Part shown: positions 23,681-36,500 of the stretch, piece after piece
How positions within the stretch are numbered: position 1 is the first letter of the stretch
Layout of the letters: each line of letters opens with the position of its first letter
From: Rhyzopertha dominica
Taxonomy: Eukaryota; Arthropoda; Insecta; Coleoptera; Bostrichidae
Assembly: GCA_025024175.1 (NCBI GenBank)
Contig: QCXZ01000041.1
Span: forward strand, 8,923,786 to 8,987,785
Reading direction: 5' to 3'
DNA length: 64,000 nt
Position numbers and translations under genes: made by a program
The notes under the pieces: model-generated
The model's input: only the letters and a program-made list of their open reading frames with translations
Databases searched by the model: none
What the model was told of the DNA's origin: nothing

Positions 23681-24990
23681 GTCTTTATTCTTTCAACCAA
23701 GTTCCAAAAAAAGTATAAGATATGTATAATAAACTTCGACGTAAGATAATAGATTAGTAATTCAATAAGGCAGTAACTATTGCAAATTAAGTAAAAAAGG
23801 GAAATCAAGATAGAAGGGCAATAACTAAATTGGAGAAGAAAGCTCCTAAATGTGAAGTAACGAAAAGCAAGGATAACGTGCAGGAACAAGCAACAAGTAC
23901 GACCCCAGAAGATGGTTTCACTGACTGATGCATTACCGTGTGTTGTGATCCGGGAATGGCAAGAAAAGACTTTTTGTAGACAACTTTAAAGCTATTAATT
24001 GTTTTAGATTTTAGACTATAACGAACGGAGTTATATAAAGTAGAGATATTATAAGACAAGGACCTTTTGAAGAAACTGTGTCTGTGTAAAGGAATCGATA
24101 ATATATCCTTTCGACGAACATTCACATTATGTACATCCGTCCTGAATTCGATTTTTTGGCAAAGGTATGACGCGGTGTTGTAAAGAATAATCTTATGGTA
24201 TAAGCAAACAGAGTGAAATACCCTTCTTGCCGCCATATTCAACCACGGTATTACTTTAAGATCTTCCTATAAGGGAGTTCACGTGGGTTTTAAAACGTAA
24301 TTAGTTATCAAGGATAAGACCTTAATTAAGTGCAGACGCTGCGTGCTCTATGGACCCATTTTGTATTTGTATGTTTAAACTAGCTGCTATATCGTTGTAC
24401 TCCTTGGACTTAGGGCGTATTCCAAACAAATTCATCTTAGATTTCATAGGATTTATGGTCAACGGGTGCGCAGCGGATGCAGAGTACAGTTTATTTAAAT
24501 CTGATAATAGCTTCTTCTTGAGATCGGTAAAATTATCTTTATTAAAAGAGTACAGAATTTGTGTATCATCTGCATAGAAGTGACATTCACCGAATTTTAC
24601 AGCAGGAACGATAGCAGGTGTATACAGGGTAAATAGTAGCGGTCCTAAGATTGGCCCTTTGGGAACACAGTGTACAAGAGATGAATTTTGAAAAGATAGC
24701 AGTGATTAAAAGTTTATCATTGGCTCTTGAAACACGCGACTTATCATAAACAAAACAAAATTGTGGGGTCTCACTTTTGGAACAACTGATTTTTGCTGGT
24801 GGAACTTCTGCTGCTTGCAAACCGACATTATAAAAACCTCTCATGTATGATCTTCTGCACTGAGAGTACCACAGCGGATTCTTTTCATAAAAGCCAACTT
24901 TATTATCGAGTGCTTTTTTGAGCGCCTCATAATATTTGTCTATTTTCGGAATGATACATATAAACGGGATTCGTAGTGCTCTTCTGTTAC
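23605..24990 (-). pseudogene. Non-LTR retrotransposon (Jockey-like) RT remnant with 3' tail
   Basis: On the minus strand near 24670-24550 the translation reads VPKGPILGPLLFTLYTPAIV and then CHFYADDTQI, the LINE RT block with an intact F/YADD catalytic pair. Upstream, in shifted frames, is sequence typical of the region before the finger motifs. Downstream, 24242-23990 encodes a typical LINE C-terminal region (VFHSVCLYHKIILYN, then VRRKDILSIPLHRHSFFKRS). A poly(A) signal and a trinucleotide tail close the element. It is 5'-truncated, broken by frameshifts and not functional. Confidence 0.85.
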
Positions 24991-25946
24991 CCCTTGCAGA
25001 CTTTCGTTGGTACTACTTTGACATATGACACACAACAATACATAAATTATCTGCAGTACAATAATACCTTTCTTAACCCGTTACGTGAAATGCAACAACC
25101 AACAAAATAGGTAACTTACGAGATCGTTTCATTTTCACAAATTTGCTTGTTTAAAACATTGAATAATACGTATATTGACTGGATACAAGAAGAATAAAAG
25201 CGCAATATGCGATCACAACGTAACTATACACGTATATACCGTATACCTACGCAGACGTAGCCATCGCAGTTGCCAAAAAAATTTTTCACTTTAACTCGCC
25301 GTAACTCTTTTATCTTACAATATTTTGTGTTTATTTTTACACTAAAATCAAATCTGAACCATCATTTCCATTTGTCTCGCTGACGCATCGACAAATTATG
25401 AAAAATAAGTATAGTAGTCCTAGACGTGAAATTTTTTTTACCTAAATACGCTTATGCGTATATAATTTTTGTTTCTGATAAACACATTTCGAAGTATATC
25501 TGTTTGAAAAATCAGCTCTTTAGGTCTTGCATTTACCAAGAAAACAATTAAAAGGTTTAAAAAATTGGGCAAACTATAATTTACGAAAATTATGAAAAAA
25601 TTGACTTCAGGCAATTTTGCAATTTCGGATTTAATAGCGACCTCGAAATTCTAATTCAGCTGATCAGCTTACATGACAATTACCCAAATTTGTTAGTATA
25701 TGTTTAAGTTGTATAGAGGGTCCTTAAAGCGCATAATGTTGGGGAAAAATAATTTTCTCTCTTTACTCCTTTCTATAAGTGTCAGATTGTTTTGCCGGAC
25801 CATATTCAGCGCAGAGTTTTGTATGTATTACATGAGATTAGGACAGTATTCTGTAATAATCTTCCTTCGAGATTGTTACTTTATAATTTAATCTACATGT
25901 AGAAGTCTTGAAAAAAGCGAAGAATAATGACTTTAGAGTTACTGTA
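24990..25946. other. AT-rich non-coding stretch
   Basis: No recognisable gene, RNA or element end was seen. The block at 25280-25620 has the look of non-coding repetitive sequence but has no second copy in this window. Confidence 0.4.
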
Positions 25947-27005
25947 CAGGGTGAGCAAATAAGAGAGGTGGCCGGTCATATCTCATAAACCAGTAGGCCT
26001 AGAGCTTTGAGGTAAAAAATTTCTTAAGTAAAGTGGGCAAGAGAAATTGCTGGAAAATATTTTCGAGTTTGTAAAGTGACCGCTAGATGGCGCTGTGGTA
26101 CCTCCAAATTACAAAAATAATGTTTGTGTCATTTTTAGCCTAATAAATGTCTGCGGTGTTAAACACTTTAAGATTATTTGGACTAAAATCTACCATTTTT
26201 GTTTAGATCATTTTTTTGTTAAATGTCGAGTAAAGAAGTGGGGAGCGGATGAATATTAATATAGAAAATCGCTAATATTTCAGGTTTGGCATGTCCGATT
26301 TTAACCAGCGAGGTGTCATTTCAAGAGCTTATGTGCCTTTATAAAAAGCAATTTTAAGTGTCAGAATATAGTTTGTGTGTTGACCGCAAGAGGACGTTTT
26401 CTAAAATTACTACCTAAAATCGATTTTTTCTCGAAGTGCGGTTTTCACCATTTTAGTATATATTCAATTGTTCTTTAAATGAAGTAAACAGCCTTATATC
26501 GTTCCATTTAAAAATTTCGAGTTAAATCGATATTTAGGTAGTAACTTCAGAAACCGCCCTCTTGCGGTCAACACACAAACTATATTCTGACACTTAAAAT
26601 TGCTTTTTATAAAGGCACATAAGCTCTTGAAAATGACACCTCGCTGGTTGAAATCGGTCAAGCCAAACCATAAATATTAGCGATTCTCTATATTAATATT
26701 CACCTGCCCCCCACCCCTTTATTTGACACTTAACAAAAAAAATTTCTGAACAGAAATGGTAGATTTTAGTCCAAACAATCTTAAAATGTTTAATACCGCA
26801 GACATTTATTAGGCTAAAATTGACACAAACATTAATTTTTTAATTTGGAGGTACCACAACGCTCTCTAGCGGTCACTTTACAAACTTGAAAATATTTTCC
26901 AGCAATTTCTCTTGGACACTTTACTTAAGAAATTTTTTACCTCAAAGCTCTAGGGCTATTGGTTTATGAGATATGACCGGCCACCCCTCTTATTTGCTCA
27001 CCCTG
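25947..27005. mobile_element. Fold-back MITE-like element with ~490-bp inverted arms
   Basis: The element starts CAGGGTGAGCAAATAAGAG and ends with the complement CTCTTATTTGCTCACCCTG, flanked by TA on both sides (25945-25946 and 27006-27007). The left arm (25947 to about 26440) and right arm (about 26510-27005) are complementary throughout with scattered differences, leaving only about 70 bp of central loop. There is no coding capacity. The TA target duplication suggests mobilisation by a Tc1/mariner-type transposase. A solo copy of the right arm lies at 43057-43381, so the family is repeated in this genome. Confidence 0.9.
26080..26093 (+). promoter_or_regulatory. CTCF-like motif inside the fold-back arm
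   Basis: The sequence ccgctagatggcgc agrees with the general CTCF core (CCASYAGRKGGCRS) at all positions but the third. The corresponding sites in the right arm and in the solo arm at 43057-43381 are altered at one or more core positions. Occupancy is unproven; a 14-base match in a repeat may be coincidence. Confidence 0.25.
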
Positions 27006-27007
27006 TA

Positions 27008-27520
27008 CAAAATAAAATTAATAAACATAATATTTTTTGTTGGAATCCGAGTTATAACCCTGTCTTGAAGCACTTCATCAAATTAAGAGTGAATTAAAAA
27101 CTCGAATGTAAAGCATCTGCTTTAGGGTATCTTCTCTTATCTAATTTATTTACTTTATGCAGAAGTATAAAACTTGACCAAGTTCATCTTTCATTTACAA
27201 AGGAACACAAAGTTTGATGAAGTTTTTCTAGGGAATATAAACTTTGTGTACTTAGGTGTCTACAAAATTTTCTTTGATTATATATCATAAGCGTTTTAAA
27301 ATGGATAAATTGACACAGCTTTGACCTTAATGAGGGAACAAACGAACACATTAACATTCCTAAGCAAATGCGGATTAAATTAGTCATAGCATAATTGCTT
27401 CTATTGAACTGAATTCTAGTTATGATTATTGTAGTAGACGAAGAAACCAAAACGGAAAAATGAGCAATAGTGCAGCTAATTTCCAACTGTTGCACCGAAA
27501 TCGACTCGAAAAACTAGTTA
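27008..27520. other. AT-rich non-coding stretch
   Basis: A 103-codon antisense frame at 27184-27495 has no recognised similarity. Nothing else was seen. Confidence 0.4.
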
Positions 27521-27960
27521 GTGGTGAAACAAGTTCGTTTCCTCCCCTTCGGGCGCACAAAGAATCACGTCCTGCAGCCAACGATCGTCCTGCGTTTTCA
27601 TTATCTGATGAAAAGCGGCAATATTAATTTATCATTCCAAACAACTCGTGTGACCTACACTCACATGTTTATTTTTCGTATCACGATAGGACTTGTTGAT
27701 ACCGTGCACGCAGGTACACGAAAAAATAACTTCGAAATTAATTACTCATAAACGAGCTATATTCGGTGCTTCGTGGGAGTGGCGTGCTATTTATTGCCTC
27801 GTTACAGGACTCTGCCGGCCCCAATTAGGGTAATAAGATTCCTTCCGCCCCAGGCAACTTGTACATTAGCCGTTGGGCTCGCACAAATAATGTACTAGCG
27901 CGCTGGATATCCGGTGGCGAAACTTTGGGATCAGGATTGAAACTAGCAGGCGAACTATAC
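27520..27960. other. GC-richer unique island
   Basis: CpG-containing sequence with stretches such as ccccaattagggtaataag and no repeats or recognised frames. Its character is like the other islands of the window, and it is a candidate cis-regulatory element by composition only. Confidence 0.3.
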
Positions 27961-28900
27961 GCTGTTACGCATTGTTTTGTCCACTCCATAAAATTGAGCG
28001 TGCATAGCAAACACCTAGAGGCTGCGGTTTATTTTCCTCGTTGGTATATGCTTAGTTGGCGTTCACTCGCCAGGTTTAAAATGATGCAATGATATATATT
28101 TGAAGTCTCTAGGTTGGTGTAAAATTTGATTATCCATAATTACCTCAGTGACTAAAGCCTTAGTGAATTAAATGTAATCGTTTAAGCTAACAAACTAAAC
28201 AGTATCTAACGCTCCTTAAGATATATATCGTCACAATAATTTGCAATACATCTGGGATGCCCTTTTTACAGCAATACAACATGCAGTTGGCTTTGATGCG
28301 TAAATTCCGTTGTTGTTACTTTTAACTCCACCGGATTGGTGTCGCTCCAGATTCTNCTAGGACGTAGGGTGTTTTTATTCACATTAGCGATGAGCCCAAA
28401 TTGTGCTTAAAGTTCCACTATGGACATAGACGTGACAAAATATACAGGGTTTGTTGTAGAAATCCACACAGCCAATACCCCTGGCATCATAGTACAGAAT
28501 ATATAGTAGAAAAAGTAAAGGGCCAATATAACCAATCCTACTAATGGATCATGTTCGCATTACCGCTTCTGCAAAATGCTCACACCCTTTTTTGACTATA
28601 TTGATGCAAAGATGGTGGTGAATCGCCCAATTACAATATAAACTTAATATAAACGTGTACGTAATATAAACACAATAATCGTGCTGCATGTNACGATTAA
28701 CAATACAATACGAAAAGGAAAAAAGAAGGTAAACTGCACTGATGAGCTGTAATGTCAGCGAAATAGTACTATCTGCAGTTGGTTAAGGTGTAGACAGCAC
28801 AGCATAGACATGCATTTTACGAAAAAAGAAAGTTTAAATTTTGCTTGATTTTTAATATAATTAAATAACTGATACTCGTAATGGATATCACAACTACTGC
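27960..28900. other. Non-coding stretch, nothing recognised
   Basis: AT-rich with single ambiguous bases at 28356 and 28692. No coding similarity or element termini were seen. Confidence 0.4.
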
Positions 28901-30180
28901 TAATTTTGCTAAAATTGCTATACATAACATATAAAGGTGATTTTAACAGAACATTCGTATTATGCAATTGCTGCAGTAGAAAGTCGAGAAATACCGTGAG
29001 TTAATTCTAGGAACCATTAAAACTATCCTATTAAGAAGACTAATACAATCAGTCTTATTGTTCGGTATTTTATATAAAAACGCAATACTTAAGATAATTA
29101 TCCTGGTTTCCAAAGAGTTAATATTAAATGTCCTTAACATCATATGACTGTCACATCCTGTTTTGGGATATGTTTTAAACGAAATGTACCATAACAATTT
29201 CAAAATTTTTTGCACAGATTCAATATGATTTATGTGCGTTGCATGTAAAGGTGACCAAATGAGAGCAAAATATTCTAACTTCAAACGCACAGGGGCAAAA
29301 AATAAAACTTTTTAGACTTTTAAGTTGGTAAACTCTCTACAATTGCGGTAAATAAATCCTGAAGTTTTAAAGGCGCTATCAACAATATTTGTAATATGAT
29401 TAGGAAATTTGTTTGCAATCCAAGGTAATCCCTAAATCTTTAAATTTGCCTATTCTTTGTAGAATGTGTCCATTTACATTATAGTTATACATAACCGAGT
29501 TTTTCTGATTTGTGTAAGGCAGAATAAAGCATTTAGAAATGTTTAAGTTTAATCTATCAAGCTCGCACCACTTGAGAAAATTAACGATGTTATTCTGTAA
29601 GACCTGACAACCTTCATCAGTTTGAATTACGTTATAAAGTTTAAGGTTATCAGCAAATAAAATATTGCTACAAGTTAAAGTTGAAGTAATATCGTTTATA
29701 AATAAAAGAGAAAGTAATTAAGCAAGTAAATTTGAGCCTTGGGGCATAGCGGAAGTTGGTATGAAACCAGCACATAAACAATTTCTATAGCTAACAAAAT
29801 GTTTCCGATTAACAAGATAAGAGGTTAACAGATCAGGTAACAAGCTATTAAAACCTATATGCCGTGATTTGTCTAGCAGTAAAAAATGATCCATCTGGCC
29901 GAAGGCCTTTTGAAAATCCAAAAATTTACATAGTAGTAAGATAGGTCTATAGTTATGAACATCTGACAAATCGCCTTTTTTAAATACTGGGCAAATAATA
30001 GATAATAAAGTGGAGGTTTTAACAATAAGATTAAATAAATAAAAAAGCGGTTTAACAAAAATATGAGCACAGTCTTTGACAAGGAAACTTGGAATGCCAT
30101 CAACACCGGCGGCAAACGTGTCTTTAGAGCATACTGGTGCTTGTAAAATTTGTTAGCAATAGACACCATGATATAATTAT
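28900..30180 (-). pseudogene. Non-LTR retrotransposon (Jockey-like) RT remnant
   Basis: Read on the minus strand from about 30170, the translated pieces follow the order of a LINE RT: FKKGDLSDVHNYRPI-like sequence (about 29990-29940), LDFQKAFGQMDHFLLLDK (about 29910), LTSYLVNRKHFVSYRN (about 29800), PQGSNL (about 29730), LFINDI (about 29700), then LFADNLKLYN near 29660 with Asn in place of the second catalytic Asp. The thumb and C-terminal region follow, including LKLEYFALIWSPL, HINHIESVQK and the SLETRIIILSIAFLYKI block (29290-29060). Several frameshifts and stops are present. It is 5'-truncated. Confidence 0.88.
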
Positions 30181-32090
30181 TCAGTGAAGAACCGCCTTTG
30201 CTTGCAATCTATAGGTATATTTATAAAGGTGCCAAATTAAAATAGAAATTTTAAAAATCTCCGGGCAGCTACAATCTATTGCAAAGAGTGACATTATTTA
30301 ACCTGATCGTACTGCTAACAACCTTAAAATCAATTAAAATTGACGAACTTCCCACAAAAAGTGTTGTCATCGGCATATGTTTGAACACTACAATTATTTT
30401 AAAAGTACTAGCGACCCACCCCGGCTCCGCATGGATAGTAGATCATATTATATCTATAACAAATACCTTTCGGTCATCACCTCCATTCGCATCAAGCAAG
30501 TCCCGGCACCGGTGTGAGAAATACGCTTGAATTTATTTTCGCGTAGGTAAATTTTTGCGATAACCCCTAAGATATTCATTTAAATTATATGGTGTAAAGA
30601 TTATAATAATATGCATAAAATGCTTAAAGTAACTAACGAACTTAAGTTGATAAGGGTTAATACTGTATCCTTCTAAATGGCTTTCCAATTACCGCATTGT
30701 ACGTGATCATTTTTTAGAAGATAGAATGGATATAGTAAGCTATCCTTAAAAGGTAGATATATGGTACCTCGAATTTTTTGTAGATCTATAAAAGAGGAAT
30801 ATCCCACCATGCATTGCTTTTTATATCTAAAAGGGATTAGGCAGCGTTTTCGATGGAAGTTCATTAGTTTTGGGGTTTTTCGCAAACATACAGACGCTGT
30901 GACATATAATGNTAAGTAATAGATGTAAGATATATCCAGATACGACTCAAAGTAAAATATTTAAATTATTAGAACGTTTAAAACTTTTTTTNACATCCTA
31001 CATGAAGATACCAAAGATACTGACGTAGACAAAAATCCATACGTCAAATTCATTTGAAAATTCCTATAAAACGATACCGAAGTTAGACCGTCATATGTTA
31101 CTATCACAACAATAATATTAGTTAAAGCCGTAGCTATGGAAAAGCCCTTTCTAGAGCCATATTGACTATAAATTACCTACACGTTCAATGCTGAACTGTA
31201 AGTTTTTTATCTCAGTTAGTTTTGGACTATTTTTGGTTTCCCTGCTGTCTTCATTCCTCTTACACGTACTTATAAATTCATGCAGCAATAGGCACACCGT
31301 TGAATAAATGAGTTTATTCTGTAATCATGTCTTTTTTTAAGTGTGTATTCCTATTTTGTCTGCTTTACTCTTTCCTAAAGATAAATTTACTTCAAACTCA
31401 GGTAAATGGCCAGAAATGGCCAACTCCTAGTTAACTAACTAAACAGCTTTTAACTAAGGGTAAGCTTAGTGCACAGTATGGATTGGTTCAAACATACAAC
31501 ATAGAATGTTTCCAATGGTTAAGAACTGCACCACTCAGCCTCAGAGTGTTAGCTGGGCTTATAACTATTAACTGAAGTTTCCATCTGTTTGGAAAATGAG
31601 GACTTAGTTCAACATTTTAAAACTAATTACAATAGTAATTAGCAATACATTCCTAGTAATACACGCTGTTGCAGTATTTTCTTTTTTTACAGCTTTCGCA
31701 AGTACTTGGAACGTTATTTGCAACAATATTAAATATTTCGGTAAGGGTACCATAGGACGAGTTAAACGGGAATATCGGTATGACCGAAAACAGAAAATTA
31801 CTAAAAATAGTTTGGTCGCGCATTGCTTACAGCTTTTACCTTACGAAAGAGGTACGCCACATTGTGACAAATGGGTGATATGGATAATTATAGTCTTTTG
31901 TAATGAAAATAGTCATTTAGGAACTTTGCAAGCTCGACTAATGCTAAGTTACTTTTTTAGATTGTTACTTGTGAATGGGTCAGGCTGCGCTTTCACAGCG
32001 TCGTCTTCAATTAGCAACGCATTTATACAAGAAAAGGAATTTTAAAACTTTGAAATGTTTGAAAATAATTGTACCCATAGGGAGTTCAGT
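30180..32090. other. Mostly AT-rich non-coding stretch
   Basis: A short GC-rich segment at 30409-30434 (gcgacccaccccggctccgc) resembles a motif I recall as widespread in arthropod repeats, so a small element remnant is possible. Otherwise no recognised gene or repeat. Ambiguous bases occur at 30912 and 30992. Confidence 0.35.
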
Positions 32091-32500
32091 CAGTTATTTT
32101 CCGACAGAGCGCACAGAAGTGCTTTCCATTAGGTAGCAATTTTCACATTTCTCCATTCGGTCGGGATGGTTAGTGGCGCAACGTTATTGCTTCGGTCTGT
32201 AACGACGTAAGCTTCCAGGGTGACTCGTGGGGTCACGTATTAAGAGCTGGCCTACAGATTCTCGGCGTTTTCCCCTAATAGCGCGGGGGACTTCCACTTT
32301 TCCTATAACGTCCAATTACCAAGATGCGAGCCGTCCCGTACTTTACACGAAAACGACAACCGTCCTGTTTGTGCTACGCAAACAGGTCGCCATGCTTCCC
32401 ATTGATTTGCTGGCGAACTCGGGAAGTTTGGTTAGGTACATGGGAGAAACTGATTTATGTTCGCCTGGTTGGTCACGATAATTAGTAAGTAGGTTCCATG
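32090..32500. other. GC-richer stretch upstream of a LINE remnant
   Basis: An 84-codon plus-strand frame (32227-32481) has no recognised similarity. It contains an 8-bp inverted repeat (cctgtttg/caaacagg) around 32365. It could be the upstream part of the adjacent LINE or unrelated unique DNA. Confidence 0.3.
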
Positions 32501-33635
32501 TTTACGCAACATCTGCACCAGATTTAATTCTATGGTCTTAAACGACTACTTTATGTCGGTATTTTCCCCATCCAATAACTGTTACAATGAAGTAAAACAA
32601 TTTGATACAAAACTCTTTAGTGAAAATACTAAATTTTATATTAAATTAATTTCTCCTGAAGATGTTGCTAATGTTATTCTTGCTCTTAAATCAAATGCAG
32701 TTGGACACGACGGCGCTTCTTCTAAGATATTGAAATTCTGTTGCCCGGTTATTTGCAACTATGTTGCTCACATTATCAATTGTTGTTTCGAGCACAGTTA
32801 TTATCTTGATGAGTGGAAGCTCGCTTTAATACGACCTTTGCCTATAACTGATGAAATTAAGTCTGTATCCGATTTGAGACCAATCAGCATCTTGCCTGTG
32901 TTGTCTAATCTATATGATTATGTTTGTGAAGCTAAAATGCTCATTACAGTACAACATCTGCGTTGACTAATTTGGCGGTCGAGTTCATTGGATCACTCGG
33001 TGCGAGCAAGGCAAGTCTTTCGGTTTCATTGGATTTTTCGAAAGCTTCTGATACACTGGATCGTGTGTTGCTTTGTAGTAAATTGAACTTACTACTGTTT
33101 TGATGTGGTTTCTGTTAAATTCTTCCGATCGCATTTGCTCAATAAGTGCCAACGAGCCTTGCTGATGTCGGCAGAGTGACGTTGGCAGTCCTTCAGGGAC
33201 CAATTTTGTTTTTAATTTACACCGCTGATTTACTCTCCAAATTTTCAACTTGCGTGGCATACTCTGACGATACTTACCTTTTACACCATTTGAACCCACA
33301 GAACATAGAGGGCATGCTTAGAAATAAATAAGGAAATAAGGACCTAGGCAACATTAGTGAATGTTCTAGTAATATTAACCTGAAATTGAACAGCAATAAG
33401 TGTTTTGCAGTATATTTCGCGACATAATCGTCACAAAAATGTTTTGTGAAGGATGATATTAAAGTACATATGAATCATAATCAATTGCCTGTATATGAGA
33501 GGATCAAAAGTTTTGGTTTTAAAATCACGTGTCCTCTGTTATTAAAATATGTTAAGTTGCTTTAAAGCTCTTGTACTCTAATCATTTTATTATCAAATTT
33601 AATTAAAAGAACCGCTGCAAATCCAGTTGTCAAAA
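32500..33635 (+). pseudogene. Non-LTR retrotransposon RT remnant, upstream part
   Basis: A 144-codon open frame (32532-32966) carries the RT N-terminal region: NDYFMSVFSP, then VILALKSNAVGHDGASSKIL (matching L+..KA.G.DGI...+LK), DEWKLALIRPLPI and SDLRPISILPVLS. After a frameshift come SVSLDFSKASDTLDRVLL, a block equivalent to VLQGSILGP (VLQGPILFLIYTADL) and AYSDDTYLLHH, i.e. the Y/FADD box with Ser for Ala but both aspartates kept. It then continues as LKLNSNKCFAVYF. A single family-typical protein is spread over several frames, so it is dead. Its C-terminal part is displaced to 34290. Confidence 0.88.
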
Positions 33636-34289
33636 TGATATTTAAGTTTTTATTTCATATACTATATGATTAGTAATCAGGTTTTGAGCATTTTTTCTCT
33701 CTACACATTTTTTTCCAAGACAAACAGTCGTCGTGATATTAGCAAAAATACATAAATTTTTAAAATCGTTTTTTTCCAAATAACTCGAAAATTATTAACT
33801 TAACAAAAAAAATACAAGAGTGCTTTCTGATCAGAAATTTGATTTTCTATATACTACCAAAATTTAGAAAAAATCGTACGAGCAGGGTCCAAAATAGGTT
33901 TTTTGAAAATATTTCGAAAATGTCAAGACACTTTTTATGATAAGTTTTATTTCCTATCTAGTGGTATTTTCATTTTTTGAATATATCAAATATATTCGGA
34001 GATATTTCGTAAAAACCATTTTCTTTAAGTGACGCTTTTTTGCTAATATCTTCTAAACAGTTTGCTGCACCGAAAATTTATAAGAACGAATAATACTCGC
34101 AGTTAAACCACTAATCACATACAAAAAATAAAAAAAATTAAAATTTGCAAAAAGGGTTGTAACCCCCAAATTTCGCCCCCTTCCCGATACCCTACTTATC
34201 CCACAAACAATAGGTCGCTTTGGGTAGTTGAGATTTATTCGTTTGCCAAATTTCAAGTTCATATATTAAGTCGATACAATACTTCCCAA
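33636..34289. mobile_element. AT-rich insertion of unknown class inside a LINE
   Basis: About 650 bases separate two parts of one LINE coding region. The insert has no coding capacity and is rich in A/T runs and phrases such as ttttgaaaatatttcgaaaa, typical of non-autonomous insect DNA elements. Clear terminal inverted repeats or a target duplication were not found, so boundaries are approximate. It could also be old rearranged DNA. Confidence 0.45.
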
Positions 34290-34760
34290 CCGTTGGATGT
34301 GGAAGTAAATTTATGCGAATCTCCAGTTTTCCCTCACTTACTTTATTGTTTTATGGTATACTGGCCTTGTCTTGATGCCGTTAATAAATACACACTTCAG
34401 AAGGTGCTGAATAACTGCTGCAGATTCATATTTGGGCTAAACAAGTATGCGCATATCAGTAAGTGCATACAACAACTTAAATGGTTAAAATAATCAACTT
34501 TTTCATTACGACTTTGCAACTTTCTTGTTTCGTGTCTCTTCGCCAAAATACTTGCGTGATAAGTTTCATAGTCGTCGCAGCTAGCATTATACTGATTTAT
34601 CTCTTAGATATGTCTAGCATTTATCACTAGCTTCCGAACCTCCCTATACACGCAGTCTTTTACTTATAAGCTGTAAAATGTTATAATGAACACCACCATT
34701 TGTTTACTGAAATATGCTCTGTAGAAAGTTTCAAAAAACAAATAAAGTATTAACATTTTA
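34290..34760 (+). pseudogene. C-terminal part of the split LINE RT
   Basis: The frame from 34293 reads VNLCESPVFPHLLYC, then KYTLQKVLNNCCRFIFGL and HISKCIQQLKWLK, a standard LINE C-terminal segment (S.L.Y...+W.......Q..NNC.RFI). After a stop it continues in the same style to about 34745. It directly complements the RT fragment that ends near 33635. Confidence 0.85.
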
Positions 34761-36190
34761 GCGATAGAGACACCAGATCACACACATATCTCCAATTTAA
34801 TTTCCTTTATATCCAGTTATGTTCCAGATAATGCATAATAAATGAAATTTCTGCTAGGATACACTATTTATGTTATAGGTGGTAAGTGACTTGCGGATGA
34901 AAAAGCATAAAAGGTCGAAATAAAGGCTTGACATAGCCACGAAACCTCTCTAAAAGAAGCCGACAACATAGCATAAAATTTAGAATAGCCATACAAATTA
35001 AAATACTAGAAATTATCTTTCTTTTTTTATACAAGTATAAGTCTTAATATATATAACACAAAAAATAAAACTAGTGACAAGTGACCGTTCAGAAACTGTA
35101 GGACAATAAATTAACACATGCCACTATACATTTTCGAATCAACCAATATCTAACCGTTTTCTAGTACTCTAGTTTATGATATATACCTGCATTTATTTAT
35201 ATTTATGTCCCTTTAACACCACCTACTCTTGAGGGATTCTACTAGAGAAAGACTATTTTCCTATAGGTTTTCAGTATAAGCTCAACTTATAATAATACAG
35301 TTTGTTTTTATAAATGCTAAATTTTGTTCAATTCTATTATTTTTTTACAATCCTTTTACACTTCACAATAACACCCAGGCCATCTTCTTAAATACTCAAA
35401 ACGATCAACATAAGATCAAGCAGCATTAAGCCATCTACTTCATCTTGTAATAAAAGATTAAGGAGGAAGTTTTGGTCAAGGCATTTAATAAGGGAAATTG
35501 TGTTTGAACAGTTTCAGCCATAACGGTTGATTGCATGACCTAAACGTGTGCAGTGAGTAAGATCTTCAGGCACAACTTTTAAGTTTGAACGTACCTACTT
35601 TTAGCATGCATGTAGCTGCAACAGAAAGCATTAGTAATATTTTTATAATTTGGAACTGGGTTTAATCAAAAGAATTCGGTGAGTTCATCGCGAATAGGAT
35701 TTATTGTAGTATTTTACTTTGTCACTGCTTGCCTCTTATTAAAAAAGCTTCAATTGGCCAGTATTCCATCATGAAATTAATGCGTTACATACGGTGTTTC
35801 AGAACTCGAGGACCTTAGCGAATATTCATTGGGATAGAGTTCGTGTTGATTTTGCGCAGTTATGACTCCGGCAACGAAGGTTAAGGTTGGCAAAACCATG
35901 CAAGCATACAAATTGCAGGAGAAGAATTATAAATTGTTTAAAACCGGGCAATTTNCTCCAAGTAGGGCAAGTCAAGACGCAAGTGATTTTCTAGTACAAA
36001 TAGTCAGGAGCTGCAAATTGAGCATATCACTTTTACGATGCTATGCGTTTTCGAACACTTTTTTTTTAATTTTTGTTTTTTATCTTTATGCCTTTTGAAA
36101 TACAATGATAGAGGACGAATTACCCTGTAAAGCGCAAATCACTTGAGATTACATTGTTGCTGTTGTACTTATACACCACGAAAATGTAAT
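34760..36190. other. AT-rich non-coding stretch
   Basis: No recognisable coding sequence or element was seen. A 78-codon frame at 35862-36098 contains an ambiguous base and shows no known motif. Confidence 0.4.
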
Positions 36191-36500
36191 ATGAGGGGAC
36201 AGTCAAATCCAGGTTAATTATACCATTAGCGTGCGGCCGAAAAGAACTGCCGGACTGGGCATAGTACAGCCGTATTATCAGCAGCTGTATAATCCGAGAG
36301 ATTTCGTTCAAAAGCAATGGAGCGAAATGGGGTACGTTTTTAAGCGAAAGCGGCCCCAGGTAAAATTTTAATTAGCAGCCCGAAATATTCGGGATTAATT
36401 CTAACCGAGCCACAATACAGGATAATAANTGTGAACAAGAGNTCAGGCAGCCTAATTCCGTGGAACAAACACACGGAGCGTTCGCAGGTATTTGATTAAG
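36190..36500. other. GC-richer unique island
   Basis: Contains sequence such as gcgtgcggccgaaaag and a small palindrome (cccgaaatattcggg, near 36389). There is no coding similarity. Ambiguous bases at 36429 and 36442 suggest heterozygosity or low coverage. Confidence 0.3.
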
